From CAYUCJ01 sp049282265 (GTDB lineage: Bacteria > Desulfobacterota > DSM-4660 > Desulfatiglandales > Desulfatiglandaceae): a DNA stretch of 64,000 nt. Positions 6,917 through 15,991 of the stretch are shown here, piece after piece; position 1 is the stretch's first letter, and every line of letters begins with the position of its first letter. The notes below the pieces were generated by a model that searched no databases, had not been told where the DNA came from, and saw nothing but the letters and a program-made list of their open reading frames with translations. The translations under genes were made by a program, and so were the position numbers. Location: positions 1-64,000 of the forward strand of contig JBAPTR010000177.1 of assembly GCA_049282265.1 (NCBI GenBank), given 5' to 3'.

Positions 6917-9148
6917 TTACCAGCCCTTGTAGGGATTCGGGCCCACCTCTTCGATGGCCTCCATGAACTCACTGATTATTCCCGGGATCTTGTCGTAGTC
7001 TGTAATACCCACCTCCACAAATTTGACCCTTTCGGATTCCAATGCGAGCCTGTCGAGGGTCTCAGACACCTTGCTCAACCGCGTCTCCGCAAGTTCACTG
7101 CCTTTGACGAAATGGCACTGGTAGTCATCGCCATGCCGGCACCCGAGCAAAAGGACACCATCAATACCGCGGGACATGGCGTCGGCAATCCATACCAGGT
7201 TCATGGAACCCAGACACCGCATGGGAATGAACCGGATGTAGGGGCTCCATTTCATCTTCCTGATACCGGCCATATCCAGGGCGGGATAGGCATCATTTTC
7301 ACAAACCAGCGCGATGACCCTTGGTTTCTCTTCGTCTTCTTCCGGGACCTCTATGGCCTTGATCATGTTTCCGATCATGCCCACGGAATAGTTCTTAAAG
7401 GAGATAATCCTCTCCGGACAGGCGCCCATACAGATCCCGCACCTTCGGCACCTAGTGGGGTTGGGAAGCGGGTTGGCCTTTTCGTCTTCGTTGATGGCCC
7501 CGAAAGGACATTCCTCTGTACACCGTTTGCACTGCGTACAACGGTTCATGTTGAATTCGGGATAGGACATATCGCCCGCCCTGGGGTGCACGGCCATGCC
7601 CTGAGAAGTGAGTTCGGCACACTGGATCGCCTTCATGGCGGCCCCGGTGGCATCATCCGCAGCCCTCGCCGTTTCCATGGGCCTGCGGACGCACCCCGCC
7701 GTATAGATCCCGGTTCGCCTTGTTTCATAGGGGAAACAGATAAAATGGGAATCCGGAAACCCATACTTGAGTGTGGGCAACTCAGGTCCCTGGCGATAGT
7801 CGAGATGCAGGGCGGAATTTGCGAAAAACCCGGAATCCGGCACCACCTCGATCATCCCTTCCTCGTCGGCCCCTTCGGCATCCGCCGGGGCCTTGATCTT
7901 GGGCGGCACCTCCGGCTTTGCCCTCGGAACCATGCCGACGGCAAGGACCACCAGATCCAACTCCTCCACCTTGATCTTTTCTCCAAGCAACTCGTCATCG
8001 GCCTCCACATAGAGTTTGCCGCCGGCCTCGCCTATTCCGACAACCGTCCCACGGATAAAAACGCCGTTGTCATTCTGGGCTTTTCGATAAAAATCCTCGG
8101 CCTGTCCCACCGTCCGTATATCCTTGTAAAGGATGTAGTTTACAGCCTCGGGATTCTGTTCTTTCACATAGGTTGCCTGCTTCAGCGAAACGAGACAACA
8201 GACGGATGAGCAATAGGGCAGATGATCGGGGTCTCTAGACCCGGCGCACTGGACAAAGAAGACGTTCTTGACCTCTTTGCCGTCGGAAGGACGGGTAATC
8301 TTCCCGGCTGCAGCCATTTCCTCCATCTCAACATTGGTGATCACGTCTTTGAACTTTCCATAACCCAGGTCATCCAGCTTGTTGGCATCATACGGCACCC
8401 AGCCGGTCGCCTGGACGACCGCGCCCACGCGTTCACTGCTCGCGCCGCCGTTGGACTTGATTTCCACCGAAAAAAGCCCGGGACCGCCGCTCACCTTTTC
8501 CACTGTCGCCCCGGTGTAGACCTTGACCTTGGGATGGGCCTCAACCGACTCGATGAGTTCGTTGATCCCGGTGTCGCTCAGTTCCTTATACGGCATGGCC
8601 ACGAGGCTTTTCATCCTGGCCATGAAGCCGCCGAGCTTTTCCTCTTTTTCCACGATGATGGCCTGGAAACCGGCCTTTGCCGTTTCCATTGCAGCGGTCA
8701 GACCTGCTATGCCCCCGCCCACCACGAGGATATCTTTAGAATACGCCTCCTCTGCCTTGAAAGGCACCGGCAATTGTGTGTCATTGGCCTTAACGCAACC
8801 CAATCGGATGTTGTCTTCCGCCAGCATCTGGGTGTCTTCGTTCTGGGGCTCCTGACTCCATGCCACCTGCTCGCGAAGATTGACCCGTTCCACGATCTTG
8901 TCCGCACCGAAATTGAATACATCGTAGTTCACCCGCTGGGAACATGCAGCAATGATGATGGTGTTGACCCCTTCATCTTCCACGTCCTGTTTGATGAGCT
9001 CCACGCCATCGGGCCCGCAGAGGAAGGGATTGCTTTTGCAAAGGGGAACGCTGTAATCATCGGTTGCAATCGCCGAAAGCTTTTCCACATCCATGGCGTC
9101 TCCGATACCGCAACCGGTGCATATATATAGTGCTGTCTTCTTATCCAT
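6917..9148 (-). CDS. qmoB: Quinone-interacting oxidoreductase subunit B (QmoB, HdrA-like with MvhD domain)
   Basis: 743 residues. Order: N-terminal Cys region (CTGCGIG, then C..NPFLCGPDG), FAD-binding Rossmann segment DILVVGGGIAGLTAA near residue 140, second HdrA segment with CAGSRDP and YCSSVCC, two 4Fe-4S motifs CTQCKRCTEECP and CRRCGICMGACP near residues 535-580, and a C-terminal MvhD-like domain with C-x-n-C patterns (LLLGCRHGDDYQCH). Known Qmo complexes donate electrons to AprBA. The start has AGGAGGTAGCTCA. It is 4 bases downstream of qmoA, so co-transcribed. The MvhD tail is the part that in other systems contacts hydrogenase or formate dehydrogenase. Confidence 0.95.
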   Translation of the reverse strand: MDKKTALYICTGCGIGDAMDVEKLSAIATDDYSVPLCKSNPFLCGPDGVELIKQDVEDEGVNTIIIAACSQRVNYDVFNFGADKIVERVNLREQVAWSQEPQNEDTQMLAEDNIRLGCVKANDTQLPVPFKAEEAYSKDILVVGGGIAGLTAAMETAKAGFQAIIVEKEEKLGGFMARMKSLVAMPYKELSDTGINELIESVEAHPKVKVYTGATVEKVSGGPGLFSVEIKSNGGASSERVGAVVQATGWVPYDANKLDDLGYGKFKDVITNVEMEEMAAAGKITRPSDGKEVKNVFFVQCAGSRDPDHLPYCSSVCCLVSLKQATYVKEQNPEAVNYILYKDIRTVGQAEDFYRKAQNDNGVFIRGTVVGIGEAGGKLYVEADDELLGEKIKVEELDLVVLAVGMVPRAKPEVPPKIKAPADAEGADEEGMIEVVPDSGFFANSALHLDYRQGPELPTLKYGFPDSHFICFPYETRRTGIYTAGCVRRPMETARAADDATGAAMKAIQCAELTSQGMAVHPRAGDMSYPEFNMNRCTQCKRCTEECPFGAINEDEKANPLPNPTRCRRCGICMGACPERIISFKNYSVGMIGNMIKAIEVPEEDEEKPRVIALVCENDAYPALDMAGIRKMKWSPYIRFIPMRCLGSMNLVWIADAMSRGIDGVLLLGCRHGDDYQCHFVKGSELAETRLSKVSETLDRLALESERVKFVEVGITDYDKIPGIISEFMEAIEEVGPNPYKGW

Positions 9149-9152
9149 TGAG

Positions 9153-10421
9153 CTACCTCCTAGCGATTGATTGGATGGCCTTCAGCGCTGCCGCCGTCGC
9201 GTCCTGGACACAGGATGCCACATCCGTTGGTCTCCGAACACAGCCTGCACCGTAAATTCCGGCCTTCTCCGGGTCGTTGATCAAGAAGCCATAATCATCA
9301 CGGGGGATATCCGGGGATGACGAAATTTCGATTTCGTTGGGGACCATTCCGGTCGCCAGAACCACCATATCAAAGGTCATCCTGATCTGCTCACCGGTCC
9401 TGGTATTCTCACCCTCCACCAGAAGATCCCTGGTCTCCTCGTCTTCACTGATATTGGCAATCTTGCTCTTGACAAAGCTGACCTTTTCATCTCCCTGTAC
9501 CCGGGTATAAAAGTCTTCCAGACGGTCAAGTGCACGTATGTCGATAAAGAAGATGGTCGCATTACAATCGGGATACTGCTCTCTCAGATAGGTGGTCTGC
9601 TTTAGAGAAGCAAGGCAGCAGATGCCCGAACAATAGGACAGATGGTTTTCATCACGTGAACCGGCACACTGAACAAAAGCCACATTCTTAACTTCTTTGC
9701 CATCCGAAGGTCGCAATATTTTTCCGGCCGTTGGCCCGTTGGACGCGGCCAATCTCTCCATCATCACATTGGTGATCACATTCTTGTACTCACCAAAACC
9801 GTAGTACTCTATCTTTGAGGCATCATAGGGGCTCCAACCGGCTGCCCAGACGATGGACCCGACCTTCAGATCAAATGTGGTTTCCTTCATCTCCAGATCA
9901 ATGGCCCCGTATTCACAGGCCTCCCGGCATTTCTTCCCTTCCTCAGTATCAACGATGGAAGGATCCAGGACATACCTCATGGGAAAAGCGAATTCATGGG
10001 GAAGGTAAGCCGCCTTGGTCTTGTCCATGCTGAAGTTGAAGGGATTGTCTATCTCCGTCTCGCAGACATCGGCACATTTCCCGCAGCAGGTACAGTTTTC
10101 GTTCACAAAGCGCGGTGACAACCTTACCGTCACATCGTAATTCCCTTCCTCGCCGGAAAGACCGATCAAGTCCGCCATGGTCAGAAAACGTATCCTCGGG
10201 TTCTGTTTCATTCTTCTGAAATTGATTTCGAGACCGCAATTGGGAGGACAAAGCTTTGGGAAATAGTGATACATCTGCGCGACTCGGCCACCCAGATGAG
10301 GGTTCTTTTCAATCAGAAACACATCATAACCGGCCTCTGCCGCCTCCAGTGCGGCCGTGATGCCGCTCATACCGCCACCAACCACCAATATCGTCTGGTT
10401 TGTCGTTTGTACGTCTACCAT
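9153..10421 (-). CDS. qmoA: Quinone-interacting oxidoreductase subunit A (QmoA, HdrA-like)
   Basis: 422 residues. FAD-binding motif TILVVGGGMSGITAALEAAEAGY at the N-terminus, an inserted Cys motif CTCCGKCADVCE near residue 110, the HdrA motif CAGSRDENHLSYCSGICC in the middle, and a C-terminal second nucleotide motif ending GIYGAGCVRRPTDVA. The ATG at 10421 is chosen because GGAGGAGACA lies right before it; a TTG four codons upstream overlaps that site. It is separated from aprA by 388 bases that hold a hairpin and a possible operator, so qmo may have its own promoter as well as read-through. Confidence 0.95.
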   Translation of the reverse strand: MVDVQTTNQTILVVGGGMSGITAALEAAEAGYDVFLIEKNPHLGGRVAQMYHYFPKLCPPNCGLEINFRRMKQNPRIRFLTMADLIGLSGEEGNYDVTVRLSPRFVNENCTCCGKCADVCETEIDNPFNFSMDKTKAAYLPHEFAFPMRYVLDPSIVDTEEGKKCREACEYGAIDLEMKETTFDLKVGSIVWAAGWSPYDASKIEYYGFGEYKNVITNVMMERLAASNGPTAGKILRPSDGKEVKNVAFVQCAGSRDENHLSYCSGICCLASLKQTTYLREQYPDCNATIFFIDIRALDRLEDFYTRVQGDEKVSFVKSKIANISEDEETRDLLVEGENTRTGEQIRMTFDMVVLATGMVPNEIEISSSPDIPRDDYGFLINDPEKAGIYGAGCVRRPTDVASCVQDATAAALKAIQSIARR

Positions 10422-10565
10422 TGTCTCCTCCAAGGTTATGATTTGCTCACAAAATGGAATTGATTAAATCGCAGGAATCCCATCAACAGATCGCAGGAGA
10501 TCAGGCCCGGCCTGAATTTCCCCCTTTCCACCTCGCAACAGACTGTTTTCAGATTCTTGCGAGAT

Positions 10566-10582
10566 TGTCAATGGAATTGACA
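10566..10582. promoter_or_regulatory. Palindrome TGTCAAT-N3-ATTGACA upstream of qmoA
   Basis: Perfect 7-3-7 inverted repeat, about 145 bases upstream of the qmoA start, in a 388-base gap with no gene. It contains a TTGACA hexamer on both strands, so it could be an operator over a -35 element. No regulator is identified. Confidence 0.4.
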
Positions 10583-10754
10583 TGCTCAATTAATATAAAA
10601 AGCGTGTCTCGTCAACAGGCATTTTCATCCGGGCTCAATGGCCACGCGAAAATGTCCCTTGACCAAATACGCTTACGTCATCCTCAATTGAAGATCTTCT
10701 CCCCAAGAAAAGCACGCGCCCGGGGTCTCAGCGCTGATCAGGCCTTGGCAATGA

Positions 10755-10791
10755 AATGCTCCAGGCATCCCAAAACGATGCCTGGAGCATT
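10755..10791 (-). terminator. Hairpin downstream of aprA
   Basis: AATGCTCCAGGCATC / GATGCCTGGAGCATT, a perfect 15-bp stem with a 7-base loop, 19 bases after the aprA stop. Only a short broken T run follows on the minus strand, so it may be a partial terminator or RNA-stabilising hairpin that gives aprBA more transcript than qmo. Confidence 0.7.
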
Positions 10792-10809
10792 CTTGGTTCA
10801 GGTTAGGGT

Positions 10810-12693
10810 TTACACACCGGGAATATTCCACACATCCCGTTTCATCATCTCCCACTCACCCGTAGCGGGATCGACTTTGCAGTTGGCAAAGCAGTGCCAG
10901 TTGGCTTCGTCCATCTTCGGGGTGTCAGCCCTGAAATAGTAGCCCGGCCACCTGGTCTCCTCGCGGAAGAGCATGGTGCGCACATGGGCCTCACCCTGCC
11001 ACATCCTGTGGACGTTTTCCCAGGCCCTCGTCAATTCATGGAGGTTACGGGCAGCCAGTTTATCGGAGTCTTCCTTCAGAAAGACAAAGAGTTCCATCGC
11101 CCTTTCCAGATTGAATTTACTGGTCTTGAAGGCAGCGGTCACACCACCGGCATACTCGTCCATGATCTTCTGAAGCCTGAACATGAACTGCCTGGGCATG
11201 ATATAGTTGGTGTTGACCTCCGGCTCCGTGGTCTCGTTGCAATGGGCCGCGAACAGGTCCAGAGGGGCCAGGATCTTGGCCTTCAGTTCTTCCACCTTTG
11301 CCATATCAACAGCAGGATCGGCACCCTTCTCAACGATGTACTTGATGGCCGCCTTTCCGGTAATACGACCTTCCGCATGGGATCCGGAGGAGAACTTGTG
11401 GCTCGATGCACCACTGGCATCACCGGCCGCGAAAAGACCTTCTACGGTTGTCATGTTGGCGTATCCCCATTTGTAAGGCGTGTCCATATCCTCGGGACCG
11501 CTCACCCAGGCGCCGGATGCACCGGAATGGGAGCCGATAAAGTAAGGCTCGCACGCGGCGATCTCAGAGTGTTTTTCTTCGGGTTTGACATTCATGGAGG
11601 CCCAGAGGATAGCCTGGGAGATGGTCATATCCAGGAAGTCTTCCCATGCTTCGCTCTCCAGTTCCTTCATTTTCTTCTTGAAGGCCTTTGGGTCCTCCTT
11701 GTATTGATCGGCGATCTTGTTGATGGCCTCACTGGTCTCCATGTAGAGGGGGCCGAAACCGGCGTCCAGATCCAGCATACCGAGATAATTTCTCAGATTG
11801 GCCGGGATCGGCTTGGCCAGGCCATAGGGCGCCCAGTTCTGGAGTTCGTCTTTCCTGACCGTCATGTACTCGCCGCCTCCGGCGCTTATGGCCCTGGACT
11901 TGAAAAGAAGGAACCATGCACCCACCGGGCCATACCCGTCCTTGAAACGTATCGGGATAAACCGGACTTCCTGGCACGTCATCTCCGCACCGGCCTTCAG
12001 GGTAAAATAGGCGCTGGAGCCGCTGTTGAAGGGCGGATACCAGGAGCGGCCGAAGCCCTCACCGATTGATCTTGGGCGGAACACGTGCACCGCACCACCC
12101 ATGGTGCAGATCACGGCCTTGGCCTTGAATACGTAAAATTTATCTTCACGGGTGCTGAAACCCACAGCGCCCACCACCTTGTTGTTTTCCACCAGGGGTT
12201 CGGTGATAAAAATGCGCTCATAGACCTCGCCGCCGGCTTCAGCCAGGGCGTTTTTCGCGGCCTCTGCAATGATGATCTTGTAGGACTCACCATTGATCAT
12301 GAGCTGCCAACGGCCCTCATGGACATACTTTCCCGCCTCGTCCTTCCAGATCTTGAGGCCCCATTTTTCAAACAGGTGCACGGAGGAGTCCACGTGACGG
12401 GCAATGTTGTACACCAGGTCCTCTCTCGAGATTCCCATGAGGTCCTGCCGGACATAACGCACATAGTCCTCAAGCGTATTATCGCCGTCCTTCACGCCCA
12501 CGTACTGGTTGATGGCCGAAAGGCCCATGGCCACGGCACCGCTCCGGTCCAGGGCCGCCTTGTCCACGATGGCGACCTTCAGGCCGTTTTTCTTGGCCCA
12601 GTATGCTGCCTCAACGGCAGCGCCACATGCCGAAAATCCTCCACCAACGATCAGGAGGTCGGTTTTAACTTCTACAGTTTCAAAATTTGCCAT
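10810..12693 (-). CDS. aprA: Adenylylsulfate reductase alpha subunit
   Basis: 627 residues. The FAD enzyme that reduces APS to sulfite and AMP. N-terminal FAD motif DLLIVGGGFSACGAAVEAAY, DRSGAVAMGLSAINQYVG, and the conserved HKFSSGSHAEGRITGKAA segment near residue 425; C-terminal MWQGEAHVRTMLFREETRWPGYYFR is typical AprA. Start ATG follows AAGGAGGTATCTGAATT. It lies 19 bases downstream of aprB. Cytoplasmic heterodimer with AprB. Confidence 0.98.
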   Translation of the reverse strand: MANFETVEVKTDLLIVGGGFSACGAAVEAAYWAKKNGLKVAIVDKAALDRSGAVAMGLSAINQYVGVKDGDNTLEDYVRYVRQDLMGISREDLVYNIARHVDSSVHLFEKWGLKIWKDEAGKYVHEGRWQLMINGESYKIIIAEAAKNALAEAGGEVYERIFITEPLVENNKVVGAVGFSTREDKFYVFKAKAVICTMGGAVHVFRPRSIGEGFGRSWYPPFNSGSSAYFTLKAGAEMTCQEVRFIPIRFKDGYGPVGAWFLLFKSRAISAGGGEYMTVRKDELQNWAPYGLAKPIPANLRNYLGMLDLDAGFGPLYMETSEAINKIADQYKEDPKAFKKKMKELESEAWEDFLDMTISQAILWASMNVKPEEKHSEIAACEPYFIGSHSGASGAWVSGPEDMDTPYKWGYANMTTVEGLFAAGDASGASSHKFSSGSHAEGRITGKAAIKYIVEKGADPAVDMAKVEELKAKILAPLDLFAAHCNETTEPEVNTNYIMPRQFMFRLQKIMDEYAGGVTAAFKTSKFNLERAMELFVFLKEDSDKLAARNLHELTRAWENVHRMWQGEAHVRTMLFREETRWPGYYFRADTPKMDEANWHCFANCKVDPATGEWEMMKRDVWNIPGV

Positions 12694-12712
12694 AATTCAG
12701 ATACCTCCTTAA

Positions 12713-13150
12713 TTATTGTAGTGTCGGAACCGCATCGAGGCCCAGAGAAGCGGGCTCGGTTGCCAGGGCCTGATTATTGAGATCATCGTTGGTTGCAAAA
12801 CCGCCCAACGGATCAGCAGATCCTTCCTCATTGGTCCTGATGGGGAATTTGAACCGTTTCAGGCTGCCGTCGCGAAACTTCACTGTCCACATAATATCCT
12901 GGGAACCTCTTAGCGGTGTTGCGCTCGCTCCCAAAGGAACGAAGTCGGCATAGCCGCGGACATCCATGGCCTGCTGCGGACAGATCTTGACGCAGCACAT
13001 GCACTCCCAGCACATCATGGGATCCTGGTTGTAGGCCTTCATTTTTTCTTTGTCGAGGACCATCAGGTCGTTGGGACAGATGTACATGCAAGCGGTCTTG
13101 TCCTGCCCTTTGCAACCATCGCATTTTTCCGTTATAACATAACTTGGCAT
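12713..13150 (-). CDS. aprB: Adenylylsulfate reductase beta subunit
   Basis: 145 residues. Two 4Fe-4S clusters: CDGCKGQDKTACMYICPN near residue 10 and CWECMCCVKICPQQAM near residue 48, in the spacing specific to AprB; the C-terminal half wraps AprA in the known structures. Start ATG follows AGGAGGTAGAATT. It is first in the aprBA pair and 104 bases downstream of sat, probably in the same transcript. Confidence 0.98.
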   Translation of the reverse strand: MPSYVITEKCDGCKGQDKTACMYICPNDLMVLDKEKMKAYNQDPMMCWECMCCVKICPQQAMDVRGYADFVPLGASATPLRGSQDIMWTVKFRDGSLKRFKFPIRTNEEGSADPLGGFATNDDLNNQALATEPASLGLDAVPTLQ

Positions 13151-13254
13151 AATTCTACCTCCTGGATTGACATATTAAATAATTTCAATACACTGACATC
13201 TAAAAAAGTCTGATCCATACCTCCTTTCTGTGAATGTTCAGGGCTGCACCCTGA

Positions 13255-14472
13255 TTATTTCTTCACATCTCCCGTTGCCGCACCGTGAAGTTTGATCTCC
13301 ACCTTTTCTTCAAGATTCTGATAATAATCCTGAAGTATGGCGACGACCTCGGGCCGAGAGAATTCAGCCGGAAGCTCACCACCCTCGGAAAGGGTCTTGC
13401 GAACCATAGTCCCCGAGAGAAGCAGTCTGTCGTCTTTGCCATGGGGGCAGGTCCTCATGGAGGCCATGCCGCCGCATTTGTAACAATGGAATGTCCAGTC
13501 GATATTCAGATTCCTGCACTTCAGGCCGCCTTCGGGGATATCCTTGAAGATCTTCTGGGCATCAAAGGGACCATAATAATCACCCACGCCTGCATGATCC
13601 CGTCCGATAATCATATGGCTGCATCCATAGTTCTGGCGGAAGGTGGCATGCAGCAGGGCCTCCCTCGGGCCTGCATAACGCATTTCCATGGGGTAACCAC
13701 CCTGGACCACCGTGCCCTTTACAAAGTAGTTGTCCACCAGGGCGCTGATGGCTTTCACGCGTGTATCGCCCGGAATGTCGCCGGCTTTCAGTTTGCCGAC
13801 CAGCTGATGGATATAGACACCGTCCATGACCTCCACGGCTATCTTGGCAAGGAATTCATGGGAACGGTGCATGGGATTGCGGAGCTGAAGGGCTGCGATC
13901 CGCTCCCATCCAAGATCTTCGAAAATCTTCCTGGATTCCGAAGGCCACTGGTAAAGGCCCTTGAATTCTTCCGGGTAATAGCTCTCGCTCAGGACCTTTA
14001 CAGGACCGGCCAGATTGTACTTGCCCTGGGCCATGACCTTTGCCACACCCGGATGTTCCAAATCGGTGGTTGTGTATACGGCCTTGCATTCGTAATCCTT
14101 ATCGATGGTGTATTTTTCCGAAACCTTCATGGTCGCAATGATGGTGCCGGTCTCAACGTCGACCAGGGCTAGGTCATCGCCTGCCTTGACGTCTTCATCG
14201 TCTGTGGAAAGGGTGATGGGGATGGGCCAGAAAGTCCCGTCCGCCATGAGAAACTTGTCGCAGACGCCCTGCCAGTCGGCCTTGGTCATAAATCCGGTCA
14301 GGGGCGTGAAAGCGCCGATGCCCATCATGATGAGGTCCGATGTTTCCCTGGTTGTGACGGTGAGTTTCTTGAGGTTTTCTGCTTTTTCGGTTTCCGCCTT
14401 GAGTGCGTTACCTTCCAGCATCAGCGGCATCAACCTCTCTTCTTTTCCATGGGGTGGAATCAAATTCGACAT
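13255..14472 (-). CDS. sat: Sulfate adenylyltransferase (ATP sulfurylase)
   Basis: 405 residues. Forms APS from sulfate and ATP. Motifs: QLRNPMHRSHEFLAK (QxRNPxHxxHE near residue 200) and GRDHAGVGDYYGPFDAQ (near 290), both ATP-sulfurylase signatures; a Cys tetrad CRN..CYKCGGM..CPHGKDD binds zinc in prokaryotic homologues. The ATG at 14472 is chosen because GGAGGGTTTTGT precedes it; the longer frame to 14502 overlaps that site. It heads the sat-aprBA block; the promoter and a palindrome are listed separately. Confidence 0.98.
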   Translation of the reverse strand: MSNLIPPHGKEERLMPLMLEGNALKAETEKAENLKKLTVTTRETSDLIMMGIGAFTPLTGFMTKADWQGVCDKFLMADGTFWPIPITLSTDDEDVKAGDDLALVDVETGTIIATMKVSEKYTIDKDYECKAVYTTTDLEHPGVAKVMAQGKYNLAGPVKVLSESYYPEEFKGLYQWPSESRKIFEDLGWERIAALQLRNPMHRSHEFLAKIAVEVMDGVYIHQLVGKLKAGDIPGDTRVKAISALVDNYFVKGTVVQGGYPMEMRYAGPREALLHATFRQNYGCSHMIIGRDHAGVGDYYGPFDAQKIFKDIPEGGLKCRNLNIDWTFHCYKCGGMASMRTCPHGKDDRLLLSGTMVRKTLSEGGELPAEFSRPEVVAILQDYYQNLEEKVEIKLHGAATGDVKK

Positions 14473-14552
14473 ACAAAACCCTCCTTTTTCCATTAGTATC
14501 AATATATTAAGGTTATTGAACGATCGTTAACCGGCCCGCCGAACACTTTTCC

Positions 14553-14570
14553 TTGTGCATTTTGGCACAA
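14553..14570. promoter_or_regulatory. Rex/HcpR-like palindrome over the sat transcription start
   Basis: TTGTGCATTTTGGCACAA is an 18-base inverted repeat (TTGTGC, 6 bases, GCACAA). The expected start point of the sat promoter (around 14569) falls inside it. Rex sites (TTGTGAA-N4-TTCACAA) and Crp/HcpR sites (TTGTGA-N6-TCACAA) have the same length and outer bases, and both regulators have been assigned to sulfate-reduction genes. Which regulator binds is inference. Confidence 0.6.
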
Positions 14571-14575
14571 GACCT

Positions 14576-14603
14576 TTTATATACTATCTCTGCGGGCTGT
14601 CAA
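14576..14603 (-). promoter_or_regulatory. Sigma-70 promoter of sat-aprBA
   Basis: Read on the minus strand: TTGACA (14598-14603), 16 bases, TATAAA (14576-14581). A near-consensus promoter that predicts a 5' leader of about 97 bases before the sat ATG. Confidence 0.75.
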
Positions 14604-14891
14604 GCAAAAAGCATGAGGGATTTCAAGATTCCCCGGGAATCGGGCGTCACCTTTCAAACATCCCGGGAGAAACCTTGAAACCCTCAGAGTTTCCGGCATT
14701 CTTTCTTCCTACCAGTTCCAACCCCACTCTTTTTGACTTGCAGTTCAGGTGGCAGAAAACATACACTTGCCTTATCAGTATGTTCAGTTCTCTCAAAGGC
14801 CCGGGGGGCCGACCTGTTGGTTCTGGAATGCTTTTTCCCGGACGGCCCGGCTAGGCCCGGCCAACCGACGGCTTCGTAAGAAGAGATGCGC
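14604..14891. other. Gene-free stretch between sat promoter and polyprenyl synthase
   Basis: 288 bases with no open frame of coding character. GC-rich imperfect hairpins near 14800-14870 could serve as the 3' end of the upstream minus-strand gene, but no clean terminator is visible. Confidence 0.5.
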
Positions 14892-15869
14892 TCAGCAGTG
14901 CCTCTCGACAATAAACTGATTCAACTCAAGGAGGTTCCTTCGGGCCTCGGAATCCGGAAATTCGTCCAGACAGATGGCTGCCTCTCTTATATATTCGCGG
15001 GCTTCAAGAAGTATCTCGTCCAAGACACCATTCTCGCGCACCGTCTCAACCAAGGCAGCGTAATCTTCCACAGAAGGGTGATGGTCCTGGAAGAGATCCT
15101 GTAATCGTTTTTTTTCCTGACTCGCCATTCTTCCCAGGGTATATATGAGCGGCAGAGTGATCTTTCCCTCCCTGATATCGTTTCCCACCGGCTTTCCGAG
15201 TGTCTTTTGGCTGGCGGTGTAATCCAGTAAATCATCCACCAATTGAAAGGCCATTCCCATTCTGTGTCCGAATTTACGGAGAGACTGGACAGCACGATGA
15301 TTCACACCTGCCATAATCCCCCCGCAGGCGCAGGCGGCGGATATCAGCACGGCGGTCTTGCCGGCAATGATATCCAGGTAGAGATCCCGGTCCATGTCCC
15401 AATTGTTTGTGTGAATCAATTCCAGGATCTGCCCTTCCGCCATCCGTGTTGTGGTGGCGGTAATCAATTTCATGAATGCGGGGTTGCCGGCTTCAACCGC
15501 CACGGAGAAGGATTTGGAGTAGAGGAAGTCGCCTTCCAGGACGGCTGCATGATTGCCCCAGAGCGAGTTGGCACTGGGCTTTCGCCGACGCAGGTCTGCG
15601 TTGTCCAGGACATCATCGTGCAGCAGAGAAGCTGTGTGGATATATTCGAAGATAGTGGAAAGCCTGTAAAGATTGTCGGCCCTGTAGTCGCAGAGAAAAC
15701 AAGACAGGACAAAGAGCAGGGGACGAAGTCTTTTCCCCCCCCCTAGCAGGGTATGGTCACCGATCTTTTTCGCAAGGGATATCCTTGAGTTGAGGACATC
15801 TTTCAACTCATCATTTATCCTATGGAAATACTGCTCATACTTGCTCAATAAGGTTTGGTTGTCATTCAT
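14892..15869 (-). CDS. ispB: Polyprenyl (octaprenyl-type) diphosphate synthase
   Basis: 325 residues, usual length for long-chain trans-prenyl transferases that make quinone side chains. First Asp-rich motif HDDVLDNADLRRRK near residue 83, second FQLVDDLLDYTASQ near residue 208; GGKRLRP near residue 44. The ATG at 15869 is used; the frame opens 14 codons earlier at a TTG with poor ribosome-binding context. Chain length cannot be read from sequence; a menaquinone role is likely in a sulfate reducer. Stands alone between sat and rimO on the minus strand. Confidence 0.9.
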   Translation of the reverse strand: MNDNQTLLSKYEQYFHRINDELKDVLNSRISLAKKIGDHTLLGGGKRLRPLLFVLSCFLCDYRADNLYRLSTIFEYIHTASLLHDDVLDNADLRRRKPSANSLWGNHAAVLEGDFLYSKSFSVAVEAGNPAFMKLITATTTRMAEGQILELIHTNNWDMDRDLYLDIIAGKTAVLISAACACGGIMAGVNHRAVQSLRKFGHRMGMAFQLVDDLLDYTASQKTLGKPVGNDIREGKITLPLIYTLGRMASQEKKRLQDLFQDHHPSVEDYAALVETVRENGVLDEILLEAREYIREAAICLDEFPDSEARRNLLELNQFIVERHC

Positions 15870-15991
15870 GTTTTCCAGTTTCTCGAGTTGCTCTTGATTT
15901 GTCGCTTTCAAAGGCTTCCTTCAGGTTCTTAACTGCTGGCTCGCAATCCGCTTTACATTAAAAGACCATGCTCGACACTTGTAAAAAAAAT

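Noticed and set aside
6776..8209. 477-codon plus-strand frame opposite qmoB
   Set aside because: It is antisense to the well-supported qmoB gene and rich in His/Gly/Arg, as expected for the complement of a GC-rich gene.
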